Source: Streptomyces longisporoflavus
Lineage (GTDB): Bacteria > Actinomycetota > Actinomycetes > Streptomycetales > Streptomycetaceae
Direction: 5' to 3'
Length of the DNA: 64,000 bases
Assembly (NCBI RefSeq): GCF_014649775.1
Contig: NZ_BMTR01000003.1
Coordinates: 124,001 to 188,000 of the forward strand
Position 1 is the stretch's first letter; each line of letters begins with the position of its first letter. A program made the position numbers and the translations under genes. The notes beneath the pieces are model-generated. The model worked only from the letters and a program-made list of their open reading frames with translations, did not search any database and was not told where the DNA came from. Shown here piece after piece: positions 26,928 to 35,822 of the stretch.

Positions 26928-28556
26928 ATGAGCGCCCCAACTCCGGCCCCAGGCGACGACAGGCCCCGCGAAGGCTACTACCCCGATCCGTCCATTCCCG
27001 GATATGTCCGGTACTGGAACGGCGCGGCCTGGGTGCCCGGGACCAGCCGTCCCGCACCGACCGACGGAGAGTCGCTGCCGGCGCCTCCCGGGTCCGCGTC
27101 CGCGCCCGCGTCTGCGTCCGGATCTGTGTCCGGGCCGGTGTCCGCACAGTCCAGGCCCGCGCCCGCGTCCACGCCTTCGGCGGAGGAGACCGGGCCGCAC
27201 TTCTTCGACGAGGAGCCGTCCCCGGCGCCGGAGGCTGTGACAGGCGGTGCGGCTGATGCCGACGCGGCGCAGCACGGGACCAAGCCCGAACCCGCCTCGG
27301 CGTGGCAAGCGGACGCTGCTCGGCAGGCGGGGCTCAGCGGCGAACAGGATCAGCGAATTTCGTGGGGCGGGCCCGAGCAGCAGGGTGCCGCGAGGGCGGC
27401 GGATCCGCGGGTGGCGAGCGCATCGGCCTCCGGCGACACTCCTGCCTCTTCTCCCACCACACCCTCTACTCCCTCTCCTGGTCCCACATCCTCTGCGTCA
27501 CCCGCGGCCCCGGTCTCTCCTTCTGCCCCTGCGTCCCCTTCTGCTCCGGAGGCGAACGGGCCCGGCACGGTGCAGATCCGTGCGATCAAGCCGGGCGGGT
27601 CGTCCGGTACGCCGAAGCAGCAGCCCCCGACCGAGGGGACGGTGACGTTCCGCAGGCCCGCGGGACCGGTGCGGCCCACCGCGCCCTCGCCCGCCACCGA
27701 GGGCACCATGGCGATCCGGGCGCTCCGCCCGAAGTCGTCCGGTGCGGGGTCGCAGACCCGGGCGCCCGAACAGGCCGCGGTACCGCCGCAGGCCGCCGCC
27801 CCTGCTCCTGCCCCGGCACCTGCCCCTGCGCCGGCACCCGCGCCGGCACCTGCGCCCGCCCCGGCACCTGCGCCCGCCCCGGCTCCCGCCCCCGTACAGC
27901 CCTCCGTTCCGCAGCAGGGCGGTGCGGCCTCGCCCGTGACCTCGGGGCCCGGCGGCGGCTCGCCCTCCTGGGCGCAGCAGGTGCACCAGCTCGCCGAGGG
28001 GGACGGGCAGCAGCCCGTGGTGCCGTGGAAGCCGGTGACCAACGACCCCTTCCTCGCGATGGCGCAGAGCCAGGCTTCCGGGCGGCCCTCGGGGCTCGGC
28101 AAGCGGTTCGCCGCGCGGCTCATCGACACGGTCGTCCTGGTGGCCGTGACCGGCGCGGCGGCGCTGCCGCTCGGCACGAAGGCCGCCGATCACGTGGACA
28201 GCAAGATCGACGCGGCGAAGATGTCCGGCGAGAAGGTCACCGTGTGGCTGCTCGACGGCACCACGGCGGGCTATCTGGGGATGGTCCTTGCCGTGCTGCT
28301 CCTCTTCGGCGTCCTCTACGAGGTGCTGCCCACGGCCAAGTGGGGGCGGACGCTGGGCAAGAGGGTCCTCGGGCTGCAGGTGCGGGACATCGAGGAGCAC
28401 GAGCCGCCGACGTTCGGGGCGGCGCTGAAGCGGTGGCTCGTCTATGTGGTGCCGGGGGTCCTTGTGGTCGGGATCGTCGGCGTCCTGTGGTGCGTGTTCG
28501 ACCGCCCGTGGCGCCAGTGCTGGCACGACAAGGCGGCGGGAACGTTCGTGGCTTAG
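26928..28556 (+). CDS. RDD-family membrane protein with DUF2510 head and long Pro/Ala linker
   Basis: The 542-residue protein begins with a DUF2510 motif (GYYPDPSIPGYVRYWNGAAW, about 17-36). A Pro/Ala/Ser-rich region follows from about 40 to 375, including a tandem APAPAP stretch (about 288-325). Three to four C-terminal membrane helices form an RDD domain (LGKRFAARLIDTVVLVAVTG, about 390-409). RDD proteins are poorly understood membrane or transporter-like proteins. The ATG at 26928 was chosen because it precedes the conserved head. It pairs with the next RDD gene. Confidence 0.8.
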   Translation: MSAPTPAPGDDRPREGYYPDPSIPGYVRYWNGAAWVPGTSRPAPTDGESLPAPPGSASAPASASGSVSGPVSAQSRPAPASTPSAEETGPHFFDEEPSPAPEAVTGGAADADAAQHGTKPEPASAWQADAARQAGLSGEQDQRISWGGPEQQGAARAADPRVASASASGDTPASSPTTPSTPSPGPTSSASPAAPVSPSAPASPSAPEANGPGTVQIRAIKPGGSSGTPKQQPPTEGTVTFRRPAGPVRPTAPSPATEGTMAIRALRPKSSGAGSQTRAPEQAAVPPQAAAPAPAPAPAPAPAPAPAPAPAPAPAPAPAPAPVQPSVPQQGGAASPVTSGPGGGSPSWAQQVHQLAEGDGQQPVVPWKPVTNDPFLAMAQSQASGRPSGLGKRFAARLIDTVVLVAVTGAAALPLGTKAADHVDSKIDAAKMSGEKVTVWLLDGTTAGYLGMVLAVLLLFGVLYEVLPTAKWGRTLGKRVLGLQVRDIEEHEPPTFGAALKRWLVYVVPGVLVVGIVGVLWCVFDRPWRQCWHDKAAGTFVA

Positions 28557-28587
28557 TTCTGGCCCCCGGGCCTTGGGCGCCGTCTGT

Positions 28588-28630
28588 CACCGGCTTCGCC
28601 GAGTTCGTCCTCAAACGCCGGACGGGCTGG
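28588..28630 (+). repeat. Dispersed intergenic palindromic repeat, copy 2
   Basis: The unit CACCGGCTTCGCCGAG...TTCGTCCTCAAACGCCGG is almost identical to copy 1, with a C-to-T change in the first hairpin. It lies just after the first RDD gene stop. It is of the class of dispersed repeats common in Streptomyces intergenic DNA. Confidence 0.8.
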
Positions 28631-28741
28631 AAGTCTCCGGCCGGGCTGAAGGTCTTGGGCCGTCCGGCGATCGAGGTCGTTCTTAACCCGGACAGCCCCT
28701 CGCCGGATGCGCCCCCGGCGCCCCCGCGGTCGACTCGGCCC

Positions 28742-29329
28742 ATGAGTACCGAACCGCCGCAGTATCCGCCGCCCCCCGACGACAACGACCCCTTCCGGAA
28801 GCAGCCCCCGCCGTACGGGGGAAGCGGCGTCGGAGGGGGCGGGGGAGATCCCTACGGCGGGGCCGGAGATCCGCTGGCCGGTATGCCGCCCCTGGCGGAG
28901 AGCGGTAAGCGTGTGCTCGCCCGGATCATCGACATGATCATCGTCGGCGTGGTCGTCTGGCTGCTCTCGTGGGGCTTTGGCACCAGTGAGTTCGACGTCG
29001 ACCCGGACCAGGTCCAGTACGGCAAGAGCTTCGGCCAGTCCCTGCTCGCCGCCGTGCTCTACATCGCGTACGACAGCTTCATGATCTCCAGGACGGGCCA
29101 GACCCTCGGCAAGAAGTGGCTGGGGATGCGGGTCGCGAACCTCAACGACGGGGCGACGCCCACCCTGCAGACCGCGCTCGTCCGCGCGGCCGTCCTCTGG
29201 CTGCCGTTCGCCTTCTGCTGCGCCTGCATCTGGACGGCGATCTGCGGCGGCTGGAGTTTCTTCGACAAGCCCTACAAGCAGGGCCTGCACGACAAGGCTG
29301 CCAAGACGGTGGTGGTCAGCACCGGCTGA
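28742..29329 (+). CDS. RDD-family membrane protein
   Basis: This 195-residue protein has a Pro/Gly-rich head (about 1-45), then the RDD core LAESGKRVLARIIDMIIVG (about 50-68), three or more hydrophobic helices and the GQTLGKKWLGMRV loop near residue 125. It is shorter than the upstream RDD protein but of the same domain type, and the two may be an ancient duplication. The ATG at 28742 is the first start before the head. The function is unknown. Confidence 0.8.
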   Translation: MSTEPPQYPPPPDDNDPFRKQPPPYGGSGVGGGGGDPYGGAGDPLAGMPPLAESGKRVLARIIDMIIVGVVVWLLSWGFGTSEFDVDPDQVQYGKSFGQSLLAAVLYIAYDSFMISRTGQTLGKKWLGMRVANLNDGATPTLQTALVRAAVLWLPFAFCCACIWTAICGGWSFFDKPYKQGLHDKAAKTVVVSTG

Positions 29330-29386
29330 CCACCGCAGACCGCCTCGGCGGCAAGGACATCGGCAGTTCGGGCGGGCCCGTGATCT

Positions 29387-29839
29387 TTACGGGCCCGCCG
29401 GCTCGCGTACGGAGTCGGCGAGGACGGGCGCGGCGGCCCGCTGGACCGGAACCCGCTCTGTGGCGGTCCTGGCGGCGGGGGCGACCCGGGCCCGGGCGGC
29501 AGGGGAGACCGCGGGTGCGGGCGCGGGCTGGGGCCGCGGTCGGGGAACCGTCATGGCCACGAGTAACCCGAGGCCGAGCGCGGCGACTGTTATCACCGCG
29601 ACACCGATCCCCGAAGTCGTCTGGGAGAGCAGCAGCATGGCGAGCGTCGAGAAGACGACCGTCAGCGTGCCGTAGGTGGCCTGAGCGGGGGTCGGACGAG
29701 GCAGCGGCATGGGACGAGGCATGGCGTAATCCGTCCTCGGGACAGCGGATACGGGGGTGGTCGTGCCCGATGTGAAGCTGTGTATACGAATCAAAGGATG
29801 CTTGGTGGCAACGACTTGCGATGTGTCGTCGCGCGCCAT
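29387..29839 (-). CDS. Small membrane protein with Pro/Ala tail, function unknown
   Basis: The 150-residue protein has a polar head (MARDDTSQVVATKHPL), a Pro-rich region with PRPMPLPRPTP, two hydrophobic segments (about 50-70 and 74-94) and a Pro/Ala/Arg tail. I recognise no family. The ATG at 29839 was chosen; the frame extends upstream but without support. It is convergent with the second RDD gene and divergent from the M6 protease gene. Confidence 0.65.
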   Translation of the reverse strand: MARDDTSQVVATKHPLIRIHSFTSGTTTPVSAVPRTDYAMPRPMPLPRPTPAQATYGTLTVVFSTLAMLLLSQTTSGIGVAVITVAALGLGLLVAMTVPRPRPQPAPAPAVSPAARARVAPAARTATERVPVQRAAAPVLADSVREPAGP

Positions 29840-30180
29840 GACGCACCGACGAATGACTCTAATCCGCTCCATGCCCGACGGGAACAGCCAGTAAGCGTGA
29901 CCTAACCCACGGTGCGGCAGCACAGGGGGCGCACGGGTTCATGATGTCCAGCAAGTGGACTGCGGGGCGCGCCTGTTGACCATGCCTCCGGGCGGGTGCA
30001 CCTGTCCGGATAGCGGATCTCCGAGCCTGCATAGTGCACTTGGCCTGTTCAAGTCAAGGTCTGTCTTTTCTCCCGCATCTCCGGTCGAATGTCGTCACTT
30101 GTGACGCGTATCGCGCGCGGACCTCCTCCGACCGGGACCTCGGCCCGCCTTCGCGCGGACGCGGGGGAGGACAGCATCAA
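29840..30180. other. 341-base divergent region before the M6 protease gene
   Basis: No gene is visible here. It should hold divergent promoters for the small membrane protein and the protease. A palindrome CGTCAC-TT-GTGACG lies at 30093-30106, and the protease ribosome site GGGGGAGG is at 30163-30170. No terminator is evident. Confidence 0.5.
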
Positions 30181-32595
30181 GTGACAGTCAGCAGACGGAC
30201 GTTCAGAGCCACCGCGGCTGCCGTGGCGATGGCCGCGGCAGCCGCCACGTTCTCGGCAGCCACCGCATCGGCCGACGACAGCGGCTCCACCGGGGCTCCC
30301 GCCATTGACCGGCAGGACCCGGGCAGGACCAAGGCGCAGGTCGACCACGACCTCGAAGGGCCCTTCAGCAAGCAGCAGGCGCAGCAGCGCAAGGCCGCCC
30401 TCCAGCAGGTCATCGAGGGCGACGCCAAGGTGCAGAAGCGCGGCGGCTCCCAGGTCGTGAAGCTCGACGACAAGAAGTACGTCGAGCTCGGCCGGGAGAA
30501 GACCGACAAGATCTTCACGATCCTGGTCGAGTTCGGCGACAAGGTGGACGACACCACCATGTACGACCCGGACGGCGCGGAAGGACCCAAGCCGCCCGTC
30601 AAGAAGTACGGCGGCAAGCCCGGCCCCGCGCACAACCAGATAGCCGAGCCGGACCGTGCGAAGGACAACAGCACGGCCTGGCAGAAGGACTACAACCAGA
30701 AGCACTTCCAGGACCTCTACTTCGGTGAGGGCAAGGACAGCAAGGGCAAGCAGAAGCACTCGCTGAAGACCTACTACGAGAAGACCTCCTCCGGCCGTTA
30801 CTCGGTCGACGGCGAGGTCTCCGACTGGGTCAAGGTCGACTACAACGAGGCCCGTTACGGCTCCAATTACTGCGGCGACACCAACTGTGCCAACGTCTGG
30901 GACGCGGTGAAGGACGGCGTCACCGCCTGGACCAAGGACCAGAAGGCACAGGGCCGCACGGACGCCCAGATCAAGGCCGACCTCGCCAAGTACGACCTCT
31001 GGGACCGCTACGACTTCGACGGCGACGGCGAGTTCAACGAGCCCGACGGCTACATCGACCACTTCCAGATCGTCCACGCGGGCGAGGACGAGTCGGCCGG
31101 CGGCGGCGCCGAGGGCACCAACGCCCTGTGGGCGCACCGCTGGTACGCGTACGGCAGCGACGCGGGCAAGACCGGCCCCGGCCAGAACAAGGCGGGCGGC
31201 ACGCAGATCGGCGACTCGGGCATCTGGGTCGGCGACTACACGATGCAGCCGGAGAACGGCGGCCTCGGCGTCTTCGCCCACGAGTACGGCCACGACCTGG
31301 GCCTGCCCGACCTGTACGACACCTCGGGCAAGGGCGAGAACTCGGTCGGCTTCTGGTCGCTGATGTCGGCCGGTTCGTGGCTCGGCACCGGCAAGGACGC
31401 CATCGGTGACCTGCCCGGCGACATGACGGCCTGGGACAAGTTCCAGCTGGGCTGGCTCGACTACGCCAAGGCCAAGGCCGCGACGACGTCCGAGCACAAG
31501 CTGGGCGTCTCGGAGTACAACACCCGCCACCGCCAGGCGCTCGTCGTCGAACTGCCCAAGAAGCCCGTCACCACCACGGTCACCAAGCCCACCGAGGGCT
31601 CCAAGCAGTGGTGGAGCGACCAGGGCGACGACCTCAAGAACACCCTGACGCGCTCGGTCGACCTGACCGGCAAGTCCAAGGCCGGGCTCACGCTCGACGG
31701 TTGGTGGGACATCGAGGCCAACTACGACTACCTCTACACCGAGGTGTCCACGGACGGCGGCGCCAACTGGACGCCGGTGGACGGCACCGCGGACGGCAAG
31801 GCCATCCCGCGCGACGCCGGCGACAAGCCCGCGTTGACCGGTGCCTCGGGCGCGTACAAGAAGCTGGCGTTCCCGCTCGACGCGTACGCCGGCAAGAAGA
31901 TCGACCTCCGTTTCCGTTACTCCACGGACGGCGGCGCGGGCGGCAAGGGCTTCGCGGCCGACGCGCTCGCGGTCACCGCGGACGGCGCCAAGGTCTTCGA
32001 GGACGGCGCCGAGGGCGACGACAACGGCTGGACGGCGAAGGGTTTCTCGCGCATCGGCGAGTCCTTCACCAAGAAGTACGACCAGTACTACCTCGCCGAG
32101 AACCGCCAGTACGAGTCGTACGACAAGACCCTCGAGGTCGGCCCGTACAACTTCGGCTTCTCCAAGTCCCGTCCGGACTGGGTCGAGCACTACCCGTACC
32201 AGACCGGCCTGATGATCTGGCAGTGGGACACCTCGCAGAAGGACAACAACACCAGCGCCCACCCGGGCGAGGGCCTGATCCTTCCGGTGGACGCGCACGC
32301 CAAGCCGCTCAAGTGGACGGACGGCACCCTGCTGCGGAACAAGATCCAGCCGTTTGACGCGCCCTTCAGCAAGTACGCGACCGACAAGTTCACGCTCCAC
32401 AACGCGGACGTCGCGCTGAAGATCAAGTCCCAGAAGGGTGTCCCGGTCTTCGACGACCGCAAGGGCACTTACTGGTACAAGGAGAACGGCACGGGAAGTG
32501 TCAAGGTCACTGACACCAACACTCAGATCAAGATCATCAAGCAGCCGAAGGACGGCTCGACGATCACGGTCCAGGTCGGCCCCTCCTCGAAGTAA
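30181..32595 (+). CDS. Secreted M6-family metalloprotease (immune inhibitor A type)
   Basis: The 804-residue protein is an M6 peptidase with the zinc motif HEYGHDLGLPD at 367-377 (His367, Glu368, His371, Asp377). The N-terminus carries SRRTFRA followed by a hydrophobic stretch ending TASA, which looks like a Tat signal. A propeptide-like part (about 50-210), the catalytic domain and beta-rich C-terminal regions follow. The GTG at 30181 has GGGGAGG about ten bases upstream; an earlier ATG in frame at 30034 would disrupt the signal. It probably degrades extracellular proteins. Confidence 0.9.
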   Translation: MTVSRRTFRATAAAVAMAAAAATFSAATASADDSGSTGAPAIDRQDPGRTKAQVDHDLEGPFSKQQAQQRKAALQQVIEGDAKVQKRGGSQVVKLDDKKYVELGREKTDKIFTILVEFGDKVDDTTMYDPDGAEGPKPPVKKYGGKPGPAHNQIAEPDRAKDNSTAWQKDYNQKHFQDLYFGEGKDSKGKQKHSLKTYYEKTSSGRYSVDGEVSDWVKVDYNEARYGSNYCGDTNCANVWDAVKDGVTAWTKDQKAQGRTDAQIKADLAKYDLWDRYDFDGDGEFNEPDGYIDHFQIVHAGEDESAGGGAEGTNALWAHRWYAYGSDAGKTGPGQNKAGGTQIGDSGIWVGDYTMQPENGGLGVFAHEYGHDLGLPDLYDTSGKGENSVGFWSLMSAGSWLGTGKDAIGDLPGDMTAWDKFQLGWLDYAKAKAATTSEHKLGVSEYNTRHRQALVVELPKKPVTTTVTKPTEGSKQWWSDQGDDLKNTLTRSVDLTGKSKAGLTLDGWWDIEANYDYLYTEVSTDGGANWTPVDGTADGKAIPRDAGDKPALTGASGAYKKLAFPLDAYAGKKIDLRFRYSTDGGAGGKGFAADALAVTADGAKVFEDGAEGDDNGWTAKGFSRIGESFTKKYDQYYLAENRQYESYDKTLEVGPYNFGFSKSRPDWVEHYPYQTGLMIWQWDTSQKDNNTSAHPGEGLILPVDAHAKPLKWTDGTLLRNKIQPFDAPFSKYATDKFTLHNADVALKIKSQKGVPVFDDRKGTYWYKENGTGSVKVTDTNTQIKIIKQPKDGSTITVQVGPSSK

Positions 32596-32620
32596 TTAGC
32601 GTTTGCGCAGGTCAAGCCAT

Positions 32621-32656
32621 GATCGGCCGCCGCCCCCTAGCGGGCGGCGGCCGATC
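32621..32656 (+). terminator. Hairpin terminator after the M6 protease gene
   Basis: A 15-bp perfect stem (32621-32635 with 32642-32656, GATCGGCCGCCGCCC and its complement) with a 6-base loop lies 26 bases after the stop and is followed by GTGTTT. It is a strong, GC-rich terminator typical of this genus. Confidence 0.8.
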
Positions 32657-32742
32657 GTGTTTAGGTGCGTCCTGTGGATTCCTTATTGACACGGGGCCCG
32701 GCCAGGGGCCTCGTGCGCCGTCTCACGGGGGTGTGACCAGCC

Positions 32743-33135
32743 ATGTCCGCAGGAGGTTTCAGCAAGCTGCCGAACGGCAGCGTGGTGGTGGCCCTGACCC
32801 TGCCGAGCCCGTACGCGGGCGGCGGCAACGTCAGGATGATCGTGCACGCGATGAACCGCGCCAGGGCGTTGACGCGGCTGCGGAACCTGGGTATGCGGGC
32901 CGTCTATCTCCGCGGCAACGCGGAGCCGCCCACGCCGGACGAGATCACGGCGGTGCTGCATCACCCGGACGGGTTGATATGGCGTACGGCGCCGGACGGT
33001 GCGGCTGAGCTTTGGCATCCGATCAGGGCGTTGAAGCGGCAGGCCTTGCAGGGGCAGGCCTTGCAGGGGCATTCCCCTGGGCAGAGACCCGGTGCTCCGG
33101 GGTTCGGCGTCAGGCCCAGGCCTACGGGGGTCTGA
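32743..33135 (+). CDS. Small protein of unknown function
   Basis: The 130-residue protein has a conserved-looking core (MIVHAMNRARALTRLRNLGMRAVYLRGNAEPP) and a DEITAVLHHPDGLIWR segment, followed by a short Gln/Leu/Gly repeat (RQALQGQALQG) encoded by tandem DNA. I recognise no domain. The ATG at 32743 has no strong ribosome site. It is a short gene between the protease and the tandem repeat region. Confidence 0.6.
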   Translation: MSAGGFSKLPNGSVVVALTLPSPYAGGGNVRMIVHAMNRARALTRLRNLGMRAVYLRGNAEPPTPDEITAVLHHPDGLIWRTAPDGAAELWHPIRALKRQALQGQALQGHSPGQRPGAPGFGVRPRPTGV

Positions 33136-33155
33136 GCGGGGCGCTTGCTGGTGCC

Positions 33156-33350
33156 TGCGGGTCCGGTGGGGGCTTGGCGCGCAGTTCCCCGCGCCCCTGA
33201 TCGGGGTGTGGGCGCTTTTCTTGTCTGCGGGTCGGTGGGGGCTTGGCGCGCAGTTCCCCGCGCCCCTGATCGGGGCGTGGGTGCTTTTCTTGTCTGCGGG
33301 TCCGGTGGGGGCTTGGCGCGCCGTTCCTCGCGCCCCTTGCGGGGCCTTCC
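33156..33350 (+). repeat. Tandem array of about 69-70 bases, three copies, each with a hairpin
   Basis: Two full units (33156-33225 and 33226-33294) and a third, degenerate unit (33295 to about 33350) each contain TGCGGGTC, GGGGCTTGGCGCGC, GTTCCCCGCGCCCC and a TGATCGGGG or TTGCGGGG end. The GCGC/GGGG elements pair to form stems. This type of GCGCAGTTCCCCGCGCCCC element is widespread between Streptomyces genes. No gene is present. Confidence 0.85.
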
Positions 33351-33363
33351 TTGTGAGGTTGGT

Positions 33364-33948
33364 CTAGACCACCGGCTTGCCCGTTAGTTCTACGCCCGCC
33401 TTGCGGAGGTCCTCCAAGGCTCGTTCCGTTGTTTCCTTGGAGACGCCTGCGGTCAGGTCCAGGAGGACTGTCGTGGCGAAGCCCTCGCGTACCGCGTCGA
33501 GTGCCGTGGCGCGGACGCAGTGGTCCGTGGCGATGCCCACCACGTCCACCTCGGTGATCTTCCGGGCCCGCAGCCAGTCCGCCAGCAGGACGCCGTTCTC
33601 GTCGGCCCCCTCGAAGCCGCTGTAGGCGGCCGAGTGGGCCCCCTTGTCGAAGACCGCGTCGATCGCCCCGGACGCGACGGCCGGCGCGAAGTTCGGGTGG
33701 AAGCTGCCGCCCTCCGTACCCGCCACGCAGTGCGGGGGCCAGGAGTGGGCGTAGTCCGGCTGGTCCGAGAAGTGGTCGCCGGGGTCGATGTGGTGATCGC
33801 GGGTGGCCACCACGTGGCGGTAGCCGGCGGGCGCCTGACCGGTCAGGTCGGTGATCGCGGCGGCCACGTCGGCACCCCCGCTGACCGCGAGGCTGCCGCC
33901 CTCGCAGAAGTCGTTCTGCACATCGACGACGATCAGAGCGCGGCGCAT
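33364..33948 (-). CDS. pncA: Nicotinamidase
   Basis: The 194-residue cysteine hydrolase converts nicotinamide to nicotinic acid in NAD salvage. The catalytic triad is visible: Asp9 (VVDVQNDF), Lys102 (FDKGAHS) and Cys144 (ATDHCVRATA), with metal-site DHHIDPGDHF near 51-60. The ATG at 33948 is the expected start. It lies directly downstream of pncB, the next enzyme of the pathway, on the same strand. Confidence 0.95.
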   Translation of the reverse strand: MRRALIVVDVQNDFCEGGSLAVSGGADVAAAITDLTGQAPAGYRHVVATRDHHIDPGDHFSDQPDYAHSWPPHCVAGTEGGSFHPNFAPAVASGAIDAVFDKGAHSAAYSGFEGADENGVLLADWLRARKITEVDVVGIATDHCVRATALDAVREGFATTVLLDLTAGVSKETTERALEDLRKAGVELTGKPVV

Positions 33949-34088
33949 CGGGTGTCCTTCGGTCGGGCAAGACTCGCTGCCGGTGAGGGCTCGGCCGGAT
34001 GAACCGAGCGTAGAGACTTCGAGCGCGCAGCGGGAGAGGGCGTTCGAGCGCCCCGCTCTCCGCTCCGGCGCACAATCGGAGGCAATCG

Positions 34089-35417
34089 TCAGACGTATTC
34101 CGTCGGAATGACGGCCTCGCCCTTCGACAGCTGCGTGGCCGACAGCGGAAGCCGCCCCCGCGCCGCCGCGTGCCGGTCGCGCACGGTGTCGAGCGGCTCG
34201 CGCGCAAGCACCTCGCCGCCCTTGACCAGCTCGACGAGCAGCTGGTGGTCGGCCAGCTCCGCGGGCACCGCGCCCGTGCCGATCACCTCGGCCTCGGCGA
34301 TCCCGTGCTCGTCCGGCCGCCGGGCGGACCACTTGCGGCCGCCCACGGACGACTTGGCGCCGAGCGACTTCTTGGCCACCGGCTCCAGCGGAGCCTTCGG
34401 GTCCGCCGAGTGGGCGCGGGCCACCAGCTTGTAGACCATCGAGCACGTCGGGTGCCCGGACCCGGTGACGAGCTGCGTGCCCACGCCGTACGCGTCCACG
34501 GGCGCCGCCGCGAGCGAGGCGATGGCGTACTCGTCGAGGTCCGACGTCACGACGATCCTCGTGTTCGTGGCGCCGAGCTCGTCCAGCTGCTGGCGCACCC
34601 GGTGCGCGACCAGGAGCAGGTCACCGGAGTCGATGCGGACGGCGCCGAGCTCGGGACCGGCGACCTCCACGGCGGTGCGGACGGCGGCGGTCACGTCGTA
34701 CGTGTCGACGAGCAGCGTCGTGCCGGGGCCCAGGGAGTCGACCTGGGCCTGGAAGGCGTCGCGTTCGTTGTCGTGCAGAAGGGTGAAGGCGTGGGCCGAT
34801 GTGCCGACGGTGGGGATGTCGTAGCGGAACCCGGCCGCCAGATCGGACGTGGTGGTGAAGCCGCCGACGTACGCGGCGCGCGAGGCGGCGACGGCCGCCA
34901 GCTCGTGCGTACGCCGTGCGCCCATCTCGATCAGCGGGCGCTCCCCGGCGGCCGAGGCCATCCGGGAGGCGGCGGCCGCGATCGCCGAGTCGTGGTTGAG
35001 GATGGAGAGGATCACCGTCTCCAGGAGCACGCACTCCGCGAAGGAGCCCTCGACGCGCAGGATCGGGGAGCCGGGGAAGTAGACCTCGCCCTCGGGATAG
35101 CCCCAGATGTCGCCGCTGAAGCGGTACGACGCGAGCCACGAGAGGGTTTCCTCGTCGACGACGCGGCGCTCGCGCAGGAATCCGATGACGTCGGCGTCGA
35201 AGCGGAAGTTCTCCACGGCGTCCAGGACCCGGCCGGTGCCGGCCACCACTCCGTAGCGGCGCCCCTCGGGCAGTCTGCGCGTGAAGACCTCGAAGACGGA
35301 GCGCCGGTCGGCGGTGCCGGCCTTCAGCGCGGCCTGCAGCATCGTGAGCTCGTAGTGATCCGTGAAGAGCGCTGTCGACGGAACATCCACCGGCAGCCCA
35401 AGGTCCGCTGTGTTCAT
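34089..35417 (-). CDS. pncB: Nicotinate phosphoribosyltransferase
   Basis: The 442-residue protein matches nicotinate phosphoribosyltransferase, which makes nicotinic acid mononucleotide in NAD salvage. Family marks are TDHYELTMLQAAL (about 19-31), FTRRLPEGRRYGV near 44-56, and VGTSAHAFTLLHDNE near 208-222. It is of full family length. The ATG at 35417 begins a sensible MNTADLGLP N-terminus. With pncA downstream it forms a salvage unit. It is divergent from clpS with about 80 bases between. Confidence 0.95.
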   Translation of the reverse strand: MNTADLGLPVDVPSTALFTDHYELTMLQAALKAGTADRRSVFEVFTRRLPEGRRYGVVAGTGRVLDAVENFRFDADVIGFLRERRVVDEETLSWLASYRFSGDIWGYPEGEVYFPGSPILRVEGSFAECVLLETVILSILNHDSAIAAAASRMASAAGERPLIEMGARRTHELAAVAASRAAYVGGFTTTSDLAAGFRYDIPTVGTSAHAFTLLHDNERDAFQAQVDSLGPGTTLLVDTYDVTAAVRTAVEVAGPELGAVRIDSGDLLLVAHRVRQQLDELGATNTRIVVTSDLDEYAIASLAAAPVDAYGVGTQLVTGSGHPTCSMVYKLVARAHSADPKAPLEPVAKKSLGAKSSVGGRKWSARRPDEHGIAEAEVIGTGAVPAELADHQLLVELVKGGEVLAREPLDTVRDRHAAARGRLPLSATQLSKGEAVIPTEYV

Positions 35418-35496
35418 ATGAAGGATGCTACCCCGCATCTCGTCACTCTGACGATTTCCTGGCCCATTTGTGCGAGGGCCCCCTCCGGGTGGCAGC

Positions 35497-35811
35497 ATGG
35501 GTGGGGTGAGTACGGCTCCTGCAGAGATCACCCGCCCGGAATCCGACGAAGAAGCCTTCGCCGTCCCGGAGCCCGACGTTCCCTGGATCACGCTCGTCCA
35601 CAACGACCCGGTCAACTTGATGAGTTACGTGACCTATGTGTTCCAGTCCTACTTCGGGTACTCGAAGGAGAAGGCCACGAAGCTGATGATGGACGTGCAC
35701 CACAAGGGCCGCGCGGTCGTCTCCACCGGCTCCCGCGAGGAGATGGAGCGCGACGTACAGGCCATGCACGGGTACGGCCTGTGGGCCACCCTCCAGCAGG
35801 ACCGGAAGTAG
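35497..35811 (+). CDS. clpS: ATP-dependent Clp protease adaptor ClpS
   Basis: The 104-residue protein is ClpS, which hands N-degron substrates to ClpAP/ClpCP. The conserved [16 protein letters not shown] (about 33-48) and HHKGRAVV segments are present; the Asn-Asp pair and the MMDVHHKG region form the substrate pocket. The ATG at 35497 is likely; a GTG at 35506 is possible. The DUF2017 gene follows in the same direction, the usual actinobacterial neighbour. Confidence 0.95.
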   Translation: MGGVSTAPAEITRPESDEEAFAVPEPDVPWITLVHNDPVNLMSYVTYVFQSYFGYSKEKATKLMMDVHHKGRAVVSTGSREEMERDVQAMHGYGLWATLQQDRK

Positions 35812-35822
35812 CGACGCATCTG

